A stretch of DNA of 64,000 bases from Eustoma russellianum (Eukaryota > Streptophyta > Magnoliopsida > Gentianales > Gentianaceae): positions 30,618,637 through 30,682,636 of the forward strand of contig AP025062.1 of NCBI GenBank assembly GCA_036186865.1, in the 5' to 3' direction. The number at the start of each line of letters is the position of its first letter. Position 1 is the stretch's first letter. The notes beneath the pieces are model-generated. The model was given only the letters and a program-made list of their open reading frames with translations, did no database searches and was not told where the DNA came from. A program made the translations under genes and the position numbers. Below are positions 11,839 to 22,180 of this stretch, piece after piece.

Positions 11839-13134
11839 ATGATTCTAAAAACCATTTGGGGAGTTGAATGCCATAGGAGAGACTATGATGAACTGGAAAA
11901 ACGTATGAACTCCTTTGGTCGTACGAATGGTTTATGGGTTGGATATTGGGAATGTAAAACTCCTAGATATCAAACTCTTTCTCAGTGCAATAAAGACGTT
12001 AGTGCATATTACAATGAAATGCTTGATGATTTGTACTATGCTTATGTGGAAGAACATCAGGAATTAAGCATGATTAGGTTCTTTGCTGGATTAGATAAAG
12101 AGATCGCTGATTGCATGTTGTCTGAAAAATTCTCATCACTTTGTGACATGTATAAAAGGGCAAAGATTGTTCAATCAAACCTAATCCCATGCCAAGTTAA
12201 TCAAAACTATGGGTATGAACTGAACTCTTGTGATTCTGAAAATGACAAACCAAATCCAGTTAAGTTAAGCAATTTGAGTCAGCCTATGGATAATATTGAA
12301 AATGCATTGCTTCAACTTAGAGACATGGTGCAAGTATTGATAGAATTTGAAAAGAACAAAGACTTGCAATCTGACATTTCTGTGAATGATGGTTTGTATG
12401 AAATTAGCCCCAACATGCCTGAAACTGGAACTCATTTATCTGAATTGCATGTACAACCTTGTGTACTGTCTGAAGAAGACCCTTCACTTGAATCTGTTGG
12501 TGATTTCCAAAGTGTTAGTCGTTTGCTTATAGATGATGTTAATTGTGATAACACTTTGTCTGAAAATGATTTACATTGTGACATGCATATAAATGAAATC
12601 CCTGTGCATGATCTGCATTCTGCTGAGATGCTTGTTTCTGGGTTACAATCTGAATTACATCCGGTACATTTCATTGATGACATTGATGTAAGTAATTCTG
12701 TTGAGAATGACATTGATAAACTAGATTCTTATGATTTGATGTTAGCTGAACTAGATTGTCTACTTGATGTAGAGCTTGATCATGATGTCATTATTGAAAT
12801 AGATTCAGCTACAAATGAACATAAATCCTTGGATGAACTAGTTAATGAATTGAATGACATATTTAGTATAGATGAATATTCTATTTCTGAAATATCTATT
12901 TCATCTCATCTTGTTGAATGTCTGCCTGTTGTCATCTCAATTAATACATCTTGTCTAAATATTGAACATGTCTGCAAGATTTGTACATTTAGTGTTAACA
13001 TGTTGCAATATGCTTTTTGGATGTTGTTTTATCTGTTAGGATGTATGTGTTCTAAAGTTTTTGTTATCATATTGTTAATACATCCTAAACATTTTAGAAA
13101 GCGTGTACACACCTTATTCTTTCTTCAAAGATAA
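11839..13134 (+). CDS. Gag-like protein with C-terminal hydrophobic segment, intact copy (unit 3)
   Basis: The 431-residue ORF starts at the first ATG after an in-frame TGA. Residues ~45-115 resemble the retrotransposon Gag domain: the spacing of YYNEM (57-61), FFAGL (81-85) and a following helix-like stretch parallels YYKEL and FLHGL in the family G Gag nearby. Residues ~120-360 are acidic and rich in Ser, Asp and Glu. Residues ~385-414 are strongly hydrophobic and are followed by a basic tail (HPKHFRKRVH), so the C-terminus could anchor in a membrane. There is no CCHC zinc knuckle and no enzyme motif. The first ~45 residues match nothing I recognise. This copy has Phe at residue 170 where the others have Ser. 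A structural role in particle assembly is inferred. The hydrophobic end could instead be translated non-coding sequence. Confidence 0.65.
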   Translation: MILKTIWGVECHRRDYDELEKRMNSFGRTNGLWVGYWECKTPRYQTLSQCNKDVSAYYNEMLDDLYYAYVEEHQELSMIRFFAGLDKEIADCMLSEKFSSLCDMYKRAKIVQSNLIPCQVNQNYGYELNSCDSENDKPNPVKLSNLSQPMDNIENALLQLRDMVQVLIEFEKNKDLQSDISVNDGLYEISPNMPETGTHLSELHVQPCVLSEEDPSLESVGDFQSVSRLLIDDVNCDNTLSENDLHCDMHINEIPVHDLHSAEMLVSGLQSELHPVHFIDDIDVSNSVENDIDKLDSYDLMLAELDCLLDVELDHDVIIEIDSATNEHKSLDELVNELNDIFSIDEYSISEISISSHLVECLPVVISINTSCLNIEHVCKICTFSVNMLQYAFWMLFYLLGCMCSKVFVIILLIHPKHFRKRVHTLFFLQR

Positions 13135-13285
13135 GGATGCACCAAGGTATTTCACCTTCACCATTTGTATTATCATGTTCATATTGATTATGGTGTAGAT
13201 GATCATACGTGTACATCCTACATCCCTATCCCTTATTCTCTTCATGTTGAGATTCGAGGACGAATCATTTTCAAGAGGGAGGGAA

Positions 13286-14594
13286 TGATGAGCCCACGGT
13301 GGGGTCAATGCAACATATTTTCATGTATCATTTATTGTCACATATTAGTTCTGTAAGACATGGCATATCACTGTTAACTCCGCACACACTAGTGCTACTT
13401 CTTATGCCTTATAGTCTTAACTAACCCTTAGGACATGCCATATATGTTGTGCATATTGTGTTTGTTGCTTGGTGTCTTTGAAGATAGGTCAAAGAGAGCT
13501 TTACATTGAAGAAGCATGAACACCGATCGATCCATGTCCCATCTGATCGGATGATATCATTGTTCAAACAAAGCTTGAAGATGCAACTAAAACCTGAATT
13601 TTTGTTCAAGCAAGGAGGTGATAAGCAAGTAGCTTACAAGCAAGGAGGTGACAAGCACTCATGTCAAATTCAGAATTGTTCCTCACGTTAAAATGGTTGA
13701 AACAAGCTGCTCATTTCATGAACCAATAGAAAGGAGTCTAGCAAATGTACAAACCAATCAAAAACAAGGGAAGAAAAGCAAGCAAGCTGCACAAAATTTG
13801 ATCCAATCAAAACCTAGAAGAAGGACGGCTGGTTGTAGCTAATTCCTTTGAAAATTCAACACCAAAGTTGCTACCAATCAAATGCAATTCAAAGCAAGCT
13901 GCTCAATGTGTTAACCAATCAAAATTGTGGCTGAAAACTAGCATGGAAGAAACGTTGGATTAAGCTTCATTCTTTTGAAAATTCAAAGCCACACTCTCAA
14001 CCAATCAAAGCCTAATTCCAAGCAAGCTGCTCCAAGTTTTATCCAATCAAATTGATCAAGAAAAAAAGGCTGGAAACAAACTTGGTTACACGGCAAAACA
14101 ACCAGCAATTCTTGGAACCGAAAGTTGTTCAAACAAGTTCCAAGCAAGCATGTCATTTTTAGTCTTGTACATTGTACTTTAAACATTGTACTCTTTGTCA
14201 TTTTCATTTGTTATAAATAGCATAGGAAGCTGAATGTACAAACAACAATACAACTATTTTCCAACACATTTCAATCAAATATCCTTTAAGGAGTTCTCAA
14301 CTTATGCTAGTTGAAGTTTAAGACCACTTAACGGTTTTCTTTCAAGTTCCTAGCCTAGAACTTGTTAGTATTTGCTTCATCTTTTGGTTTACAGCATCTT
14401 AGGGTCTCAATGAGGTTTTAGATGTGTTGGAGTGCCAAAGAGGAAGAGGTGTTGGCATAAATTGAGCCAAGAACAAACGGTTACAGTTCAAGGGGTGTCA
14501 TTGTGATGTTCTTTGACATAGCTGTGGTTCAAATCAGTTTGGAGTAGGAGACAAAGTCCTTGGAACGTTTTTCTAGCCTTCATTTGGCTCATCA
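13286..14594 (+). repeat. Family T LTR-4, complete, shared by units 3 and 4
   Basis: Same termini, length and promoter layout as LTR-2, with TATA box at 14212-14220. A T to C change near 13407 distinguishes it from its neighbours. Confidence 0.92.
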
Positions 14595-14596
14595 AT

Positions 14597-14608
14597 TGGT
14601 ATCAGAGC
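14597..14608 (+). other. Primer-binding site, unit 4
   Basis: TGGTATCAGAGC two bases after LTR-4. Confidence 0.9.
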
Positions 14609-16552
14609 GTTGGTTAGTCTTCTATTCATGTTTACATTGTTGAAACTTGCATATGATTGATGCTGCCCAAAACCGTTTAATAGACTGTTTTGTTGTTCAA
14701 TTAGATTCTGTTTGTTTACATAGTTAGTTTATGTTTTGAAGTGTTTATTAGATAGTTTACAATAGTTTGGTAACTTAGTTTCTAGTAGCAAAAACGAAAC
14801 ACCACAAAAAGAACATAGACTAGACTTAAGTATTGTTAGAATCCCTTTGTGTAGTTTAGATTAAAACCGTGTGTGGATCTTGTTGTTCTAGTCAATCTAC
14901 CTTAGATAATGTTCATTAGTTCCTAATCTAGAAGTTTAAATGGTATTTTAGTGATTCCTTAAAATAGAAAACCTGAACACAAAAGTAGATTAGTTGGTAG
15001 TTACTTGTAATCAAGTTGTTAAAATTCTGTTTTTTTGTACTTGTGTGCAATCTGTTTAAACGTTTTGTTTGATGCCTTATTTAGCTTGGTTAGACTAGTT
15101 TACAACATAGTTTAAGTGTTTTAGTTGGTTGATTAGTTTACCACAATAAATCCGAAAACCAAAGAACAAAACAAAGTAGTTTTAGCTAGTAAGTGTGCTG
15201 CCTAGTTCAATTGACATACGTTTGAACATCAACCCTTGCATCTAGTATCATTTAGTTTAGAATCTGATTGCATCATACAAACAAAAACCAAACAAAAACA
15301 AAGTAGGATAGATCACTTAAAAACAAAACAAACAAGTTAGCTTAGTTTGCATCAAAACTGATTTTCCGTTAGTTCATATAGTAATCAGCCTTATAGATTG
15401 CATTTAGATACAACTAAGTTGCATTTAGCTATCTTAAGAATAGTTAGATCAATTGCATCAAAAACAGAAAAAAAAAACCGAAACAATTTAGTTTAAACTT
15501 GATTAAATCTTTGAATGCTATTTGTTTAAACTTGTTGAATTTGAATTCACCACCCCCGTTACACCTTAAGTCATTGTTTGATACAAACTTGATTGAATCT
15601 TTTAATTGAAACATTATTGACTTGAGATTTGTTAAAAGTGAAGTAAATTTGTAAGAAACAAGATTTGATTTCAAATTTTAACGTTGGCTTTACGTTTATC
15701 TTTACTTGGGATTGATTCAATTGTTTAGAGACTTTATTGGACTTAAGTTCTTACTTAGGATCACTTTGTCTATATTTATCCCTACACTGTTAAATTGCCG
15801 ACCCTGTTATCATCTTGTTGTCTTTACACTTCTTCAACTTGCATTGAACTTTCATCTATATTTGGTTGTTAAATTTGTGAAACAGTTTTCATATCATTAG
15901 TGTTCTTCCGTGTTGTTCAAAGAACGTTTCACAAAAGCCACACCAAAACTTGTGCAAGTAAAACCAAAGAAAAAGAAGCCGTGAGCAATGTCTCATAAAG
16001 GCAAGTGAGCAGTAGACTCACAAAACAGACAAAGCCAATCCAAAGGAAAATAATTAGGCTTGTTTGTGAAAGAAACTGAGAGAAAAGTCATTTTTAACGT
16101 CAAAAAGCAAGAGACAAGACGTATGAGTGATTTGCACAAGAAGTGAGATATAGCCATCCAAAGTTCACAAAAGGTGAATTGTGCAAAACCAAAAGCGAAT
16201 ACCTACACCAAAAGTGTTGACTGTTGTAAAAGGTTCCTCGAACAAACCCTTGTTGAACACTTGTGTGTATGTACTGTCTTTCACTTTATTTACAATTGAA
16301 TGTGCATTAAAGTTTAAAGTAAGTTAAAGGATTGTTCTGTACAAACCCTTAGCTTTCTTTGATTCAGCCAAAAACATCACTTGACTTCTATTTTTCTTTG
16401 AATCTTAGATAGTCCAAGATTGTTGTTTATTCAATTGTCAATTTGAAGTAGAAATTTACGTTTTGTTAAAGTTATAGTTTGATCTTACTTGCTTGTATTC
16501 TGACTTATTTATCTCATTGTTTTACCATCTTGGTTGATTGTTTTGATTAAAC
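14609..16552 (+). other. Unit 4 leader
   Basis: Copy of the unit 1 leader with one extra C after the A-run near 15478, which accounts for the 4714-base period. No supported coding sequence. Confidence 0.7.
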
Positions 16553-17848
16553 ATGATTCTAAAAACCATTTGGGGAGTTGAATGCCATAGGAGAGACTAT
16601 GATGAACTGGAAAAACGTATGAACTCCTTTGGTCGTACGAATGGTTTATGGGTTGGATATTGGGAATGTAAAACTCCTAGATATCAAACTCTTTCTCAGT
16701 GCAATAAAGACGTTAGTGCATATTACAATGAAATGCTTGATGATTTGTACTATGCTTATGTGGAAGAACATCAGGAATTAAGCATGATTAGGTTCTTTGC
16801 TGGATTAGATAAAGAGATCGCTGATTGCATGTTGTCTGAAAAATTCTCATCACTTTGTGACATGTATAAAAGGGCAAAGATTGTTCAATCAAACCTAATC
16901 CCATGCCAAGTTAATCAAAACTATGGGTATGAACTGAACTCTTGTGATTCTGAAAATGACAAACCAAATCCAGTTAAGTTAAGCAATTTGAGTCAGCCTA
17001 TGGATAATATTGAAAATGCATTGCTTCAACTTAGAGACATGGTGCAAGTATTGATAGAATCTGAAAAGAACAAAGACTTGCAATCTGACATTTCTGTGAA
17101 TGATGGTTTGTATGAAATTAGCCCCAACATGCCTGAAACTGGAACTCATTTATCTGAATTGCATGTACAACCTTGTGTACTGTCTGAAGAAGACCCTTCA
17201 CTTGAATCTGTTGGTGATTTCCAAAGTGTTAGTCGTTTGCTTATAGATGATGTTAATTGTGATAACACTTTGTCTGAAAATGATTTACATTGTGACATGC
17301 ATATAAATGAAATCCCTGTGCATGATCTGCATTCTGCTGAGATGCTTGTTTCTGGGTTACAATCTGAATTACATCCGGTACATTTCATTGATGACATTGA
17401 TGTAAGTAATTCTGTTGAGAATGACATTGATAAACTAGATTCTTATGATTTGATGTTAGCTGAACTAGATTGTCTACTTGATGTAGAGCTTGATCATGAT
17501 GTCATTATTGAAATAGATTCAGCTACAAATGAACATAAATCCTTGGATGAACTAGTTAATGAATTGAATGACATATTTAGTATAGATGAATATTCTATTT
17601 CTGAAATATCTATTTCATCTCATCTTGTTGAATGTCTGCCTGTTGTCATCTCAATTAATACATCTTGTCTAAATATTGAACATGTCTGCAAGATTTGTAC
17701 ATTTAGTGTTAACATGTTGCAATATGCTTTTTGGATGTTGTTTTATCTGTTAGGATGTATGTGTTCTAAAGTTTTTGTTATCATATTGTTAATACATCCT
17801 AAACATTTTAGAAAGCGTGTACACACCTTATTCTTTCTTCAAAGATAA
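16553..17848 (+). CDS. Gag-like protein with C-terminal hydrophobic segment, intact copy (unit 4)
   Basis: The 431-residue ORF is identical to unit 3 except for Ser at position 170. The order is a Gag-like segment (residues ~45-115), an acidic Ser/Asp-rich middle (~120-360), a hydrophobic stretch (~385-414) and a short basic end. It lies between the long leader and a 151-base 3' region carrying the polypurine tract, the position of gag in an LTR retrotransposon. No nucleocapsid zinc finger, protease, RT or integrase is encoded, so mobility would need enzymes supplied in trans. Expression is expected from the LTR promoter at 14212. Preservation of the frame in two of four young copies is only weak evidence for function. 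Confidence 0.65.
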   Translation: MILKTIWGVECHRRDYDELEKRMNSFGRTNGLWVGYWECKTPRYQTLSQCNKDVSAYYNEMLDDLYYAYVEEHQELSMIRFFAGLDKEIADCMLSEKFSSLCDMYKRAKIVQSNLIPCQVNQNYGYELNSCDSENDKPNPVKLSNLSQPMDNIENALLQLRDMVQVLIESEKNKDLQSDISVNDGLYEISPNMPETGTHLSELHVQPCVLSEEDPSLESVGDFQSVSRLLIDDVNCDNTLSENDLHCDMHINEIPVHDLHSAEMLVSGLQSELHPVHFIDDIDVSNSVENDIDKLDSYDLMLAELDCLLDVELDHDVIIEIDSATNEHKSLDELVNELNDIFSIDEYSISEISISSHLVECLPVVISINTSCLNIEHVCKICTFSVNMLQYAFWMLFYLLGCMCSKVFVIILLIHPKHFRKRVHTLFFLQR

Positions 17849-17999
17849 GGATGCACCAAGGTATTTCACCTTCACCATTTGTATTATCATGTTCATATTG
17901 ATTATGGTGTAGATGATCATACGTGTACATCCTACATCCCTATCCCTTATTCTCTTCATGTTGAGATTCGAGGACGAATCATTTTCAAGAGGGAGGGAA

Positions 18000-19308
18000 T
18001 GATGAGCCCACGGTGGGGTCAATGCAACATATTTTCATGTATCATTTATTGTCACATATTAGTTCTGTAAGACATGGCATATCACTGTTAACTCCGCACA
18101 CACTAGTGCTACTTCTTATGTCTTATAGTCTTAACTAACCCTTAGGACATGCCATATATGTTGTGCATATTGTGTTTGTTGCTTGGTGTCTTTGAAGATA
18201 GGTCAAAGAGAGCTTTACATTGAAGAAGCATGAACACCGATCGATCCATGTCCCATCTGATCGGATGATATCATTGTTCAAACAAAGCTTGAAGATGCAA
18301 CTAAAACCTGAATTTTTGTTCAAGCAAGGAGGTGATAAGCAAGTAGCTTACAAGCAAGGAGGTGACAAGCACTCATGTCAAATTCAGAATTGTTCCTCAC
18401 GTTAAAATGGTTGAAACAAGCTGCTCATTTCATGAACCAATAGAAAGGAGTCTAGCAAATGTACAAACCAATCAAAAACAAGGGAAGAAAAGCAAGCAAG
18501 CTGCACAAAATTTGATCCAATCAAAACCTAGAAGAAGGACGGCTGGTTGTAGCTAATTCCTTTGAAAATTCAACACCAAAGTTGCTACCAATCAAATGCA
18601 ATTCAAAGCAAGCTGCTCAATGTGTTAACCAATCAAAATTGTGGCTGAAAACTAGCATGGAAGAAACGTTGGATTAAGCTTCATTCTTTTGAAAATTCAA
18701 AGCCACACTCTCAACCAATCAAAGCCTAATTCCAAGCAAGCTGCTCCAAGTTTTATCCAATCAAATTGATCAAGAAAAAAAGGCTGGAAACAAACTTGGT
18801 TACACGGCAAAACAACCAGCAATTCTTGGAACCGAAAGTTGTTCAAACAAGTTCCAAGCAAGCATGTCATTTTTAGTCTTGTACATTGTACTTTAAACAT
18901 TGTACTCTTTGTCATTTTCATTTGTTATAAATAGCATAGGAAGCTGAATGTACAAACAACAATACAACTATTTTCCAACACATTTCAATCAAATATCCTT
19001 TAAGGAGTTCTCAACTTATGCTAGTTGAAGTTTAAGACCACTTAACGGTTTTCTTTCAAGTTCCTAGCCTAGAACTTGTTAGTATTTGCTTCATCTTTTG
19101 GTTTACAGCATCTTAGGGTCTCAATGAGGTTTTAGATGTGTTGGAGTGCCAAAGAGGAAGAGGTGTTGGCATAAATTGAGCCAAGAACAAACGGTTACAG
19201 TTCAAGGGGTGTCATTGTGATGTTCTTTGCCATAGCTGTGGTTCAAATCAGTTTGGAGTAGGAGACAAAGTCCTTGGAACATTTTTCTAGCCTTCATTTG
19301 GCTCATCA
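18000..19308 (+). repeat. Family T LTR-5, complete; right end of the array
   Basis: Full 1309 bp LTR with TATA box at 18926-18934. It carries two changes absent from LTR-1 to LTR-4: A to C near 19230 and G to A near 19281. Only the first four bases of a PBS (TGGT, 19311-19314) follow before the sequence changes to family G protease on the other strand. Confidence 0.9.
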
Positions 19309-19314
19309 ATTGGT

Positions 19315-20975
19315 GCGACATCACATAAAACATCATCTTTGTAACTACCAATGCTAAGAGAAATCAAAACTTGTTTACTTACGCTAACTTCACCGCAGTC
19401 TTTTAGCCATGCAAGTTTGTAAGGATGCGGATGATTAGTCATAGGCAAATTCAGTTTTCTTACTAATTCGATGCTAGCCACATTCGCACAAGAACCGGAA
19501 TCAATGATCATGGTGCACACTTTACCATTTATCATGCAATGAATATGGAAAATGTTTTCTCGATGTTGTTCGTGATCATCTAATTTCGGATATGCATTTA
19601 AAGCTCTACGCACAACAAGAAACTCCTTAGTGTCAAAATCATCTAATTCGCCTAGATCTTCTTCAGGTTCGATTTCATTATCATGCTCAGACTCGTTTTC
19701 ATGCTCGGACTCGGACACATATTCGTTTGTCTCTTCAATTAACATGATTCTTTTTGCATTAGGACATTCTTTTCCTATGTGACCACGTCCTTGACATTTA
19801 TAACATTTAATGTCTCTAAACCTGTTTGAAGGATCCGAAGAATTGCCGGTAGGGGCCTTTTGTTGGGTGCGTTCATCTCTCCTTTGTGTGGATTGCACAC
19901 GATTGTCCATCCTTTGCGATGATCCTTGGTCACGCGTTTGGCCTCCTGTAGGCCGTGAACTTCCTGTTCCTGAAGGCTTGCTGTGAAATCTTGATGAAGA
20001 TTGATTAGTACGATAATTGGAATTGAAATTAGAGGAGTTACGTACCTTTAATTATGCTTCAATCTTTTCAGCCATATGGACCATGGTTGTGAGGTCGAGG
20101 TAAGGTTGAAGGTCAACCCTTTGCGCAATCTCCCTGTTTAAACCATGTAAGAATCGAGCCTTGGTGGCTTCTTCAGGTTCCTGCAAGTTAGACCTCTCCA
20201 ACAAAATTTCTAACTCTTTATAATACTCGTCTACACTTTTGGAACCTTGTCGTAAGTTATGCAAACTCGTGAAAATAGAACTCTCATAATTGTTTGGAAT
20301 AAAACGTTTTCGCATTTCAAACTTCATTTCTTCCCAAGTGGCGATTGGGGGTTGTCTCGTCTTAGTTGTATTTCGACACAAATTCGTCCACCAATTAAGT
20401 GCATAACCAGAAAATTCAATGGAAGCATACCTCACTTTTTGCAATTCACTATAATTGGTACAAGAAAAGATCAAATCCACTTTCGTTTCCCATTCTAAAT
20501 ATTCCTCCGCATTACTTTTACCATAAAACGTGGGAATACTTATTTTGGTTTTGACAAAATCGTCATCTTGCGGGAAAAGGGGATTTTGGCGTCTTTGGTA
20601 ACCACGGGGATGGTGGTCATCAAAGTCATAATCATCATGCTCAAAGGGAATGTAATCATCATTGTACCTTCTTGGAGCGTACCTTCTTGCTTGTGTAGGA
20701 GGAGCAAACCGTCTCGCTTCGGTGTGTGGGAGTCGAATGTTATCGTCCTCAACTTCTTCTGGAGGATGGCGCCTTGGTTGTGGTGGTGGAACGGCCCTGC
20801 TTGTTCCTTGGCCATCACTTGTTTTGTAGCTTCGCTCCACGTCTTCCAAGCGATGCTTGATTATCTCATTGTCGTGCATGAGTTTCTTAAGCATCTCCAG
20901 CATTTGTTGTTGAGTATTGTCAACAGTTTCGGCTTCTTTAGACTTGCTAGATGCGGAATGATTGCTGCTGGCCAT
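19315..20975 (-). pseudogene. Family G Ty3/gypsy Gag-protease fragment
   Basis: On the minus strand the reading starts at the ATG at 20975 (MASSNHSASSK). A helical N-terminal part is followed by a classic Ty3 Gag core, with AEEYLEWETKVDLIF, a WW pair and DEYYKELEILLERS, ending near a premature TAA at 20052-20054. The same frame then continues through a CCHC knuckle (CYKCQGRGHIGKEC, about 19763-19805) into a retropepsin with the Asp-Ser-Gly motif at 19488-19502. The protease is cut off about 60 residues after that motif, at the junction with LTR-5, so RT, RNase H and integrase are missing. The stop replaces what is probably a Gln codon (CAA to TAA). The earlier in-frame start at 21044 is not an ATG, so I prefer 20975. 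Confidence 0.85.
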
Positions 20976-21433
20976 TGTTCCTAAGGATTTGAACGAAACA
21001 CAAAAGGGAAAAAGAAAGAAGCAAACTAACACAAAGACAAACAAACGTTAAGGGATTAGTAAAAAAAATAAGCTATGAACACTCTGCTTTTGATTCTTTT
21101 CACTCTCTTACCACTTTGGTTCTTGGATAACCAGAAGTTAAGAAGTCTCAAAGTGATCAATAAGGAAGTGTATTGCCAAGGCTTCTTCGAATCACAATGT
21201 TCTCCGCTTGTTTCTTCCTTTTTTGCTTTCAAGTTGCACCAATTAGTATCAAAGTAGAATCAATTGAAAAGAACACAAACTTGAACTTTATACTAAGATT
21301 CAAAGAAAATAAGCAACCAAAGTTGATGTATAAGGATGAACCAAAGATAAACTAAGGGTTGCCGTGGGCAATCTTTAGTCAATTTTGATTCTATGCACTT
21401 ACTATCCACAAAATGGTTCAAGTCATGCAACAA
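20976..21433 (-). other. Family G leader, truncated
   Basis: Minus-strand sequence upstream of the gag start, matching the leaders at 45385-45835 and about 60455-60904. Homology stops at 21433, where the sequence switches to family G 3' sequence on the plus strand. The rest of the leader, the PBS and a 5' LTR are missing here. Confidence 0.75.
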
Positions 21434-21611
21434 TGGAAGCTCAAAATGACATTATAGGCGTGTGTTTCAAAAAGGGAGACAAAAGGAATGTTGTCTTGAG
21501 AAGAATGTTTGTTTCCACAAAGACAAATTCAAATGTGTCCAAGATGGAATACCATTTTCAAAATCCAGCTCAAATTATCTCCATAGTGGCGCTCAACTTG
21601 AAGTTCAAAGA
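21434..21611 (+). other. Family G 3' untranslated region
   Basis: This resembles, in reverse complement, the block at about 58120-58260 that separates a family G pol tail from its LTR. It therefore represents the end of a plus-strand G copy. No polypurine tract is clearly recognisable and no coding sequence is supported. Confidence 0.55.
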
Positions 21612-22180
21612 TAGAGACTAAATCGCATTCAAACTTGAAGACAAACTTGAATTTAAATTCAACCATTATTTTAATTCAAGTTTCAACCAATTTGACATTT
21701 ATATTTCAAGAAATTATCAGCCTTATCTTGGTCCATTCCACACGCCATCTTGGAGGTTAAGAGGAAGATGAGTTTACGATTCAAATTTGAACCCAAATTT
21801 GAATTCCAATTCAAAATCAATTTGAATTCAAACTTGAACCAACACTTGAATTCAACATCTTAGCCACCTTGAAGCCATCTACACGCCATTCTTGAAGCAA
21901 TTAGGAGATGCGATCAAAATTCAAAGTTGAACCCAAATTTGAATTCAAATTCAAACTCAATTCGAATTCAAACTTCAACCAACCTTTGAATTCAACTCCA
22001 AACACTTTATCATCATCAAATCAGGTCTCAAACACCTCCATTTAGTCATCATACATGGCTGGAAGGGAGAAGATGGCAATCTACAAGCAATTCAAATTTT
22101 AGCTAGAATTTGTTTTAGTTTTGAATTCAAACAAGTTTCAATTTTTAAACACTTGTTAGCTAGCTTATTTGAAATGTTTT

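Larger units (their letters stand above)
1..19308 (+). mobile_element. Tandem array of four LTR-sharing units of a non-autonomous Ty3/gypsy-type retrotransposon (family T)
   Basis: Four head-to-tail units start at 1, 4700, 9404 and 14117 and a fifth partial one at 18831, giving periods of 4699, 4704, 4713 and 4714 bases. Each contains a 1309 bp LTR bounded by TGATGAGCC and GGCTCATCA, a PBS two bases after the LTR, a ~1.94 kb leader, one ORF and a purine tract directly before the next LTR. Neighbouring units share one LTR, so these are not separate insertions and have no target-site duplications between them. The copies differ by only a few substitutions and small indels, so the array is young. 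Unequal recombination between LTRs is the usual explanation. The array continues beyond the left edge of the window and ends on the right at the LTR terminus, fused to a different element. No protease, reverse transcriptase or integrase is present. Confidence 0.9.

Noticed and set aside
11839..13134. Host membrane-protein gene
   Set aside because: The ORF sits between PBS/leader and polypurine tract in every unit and its N-terminal part resembles Gag, so it belongs to the element.
1..19308. CRISPR array or satellite DNA
   Set aside because: The repeat unit is 4.7 kb with LTR, PBS and polypurine tract. It is a retrotransposon array, and CRISPR does not apply to a plant genome.
20568..20984. 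138-codon plus-strand ORF opposite family G gag
   Set aside because: It is antisense to a clearly recognisable Gag and has no domain.
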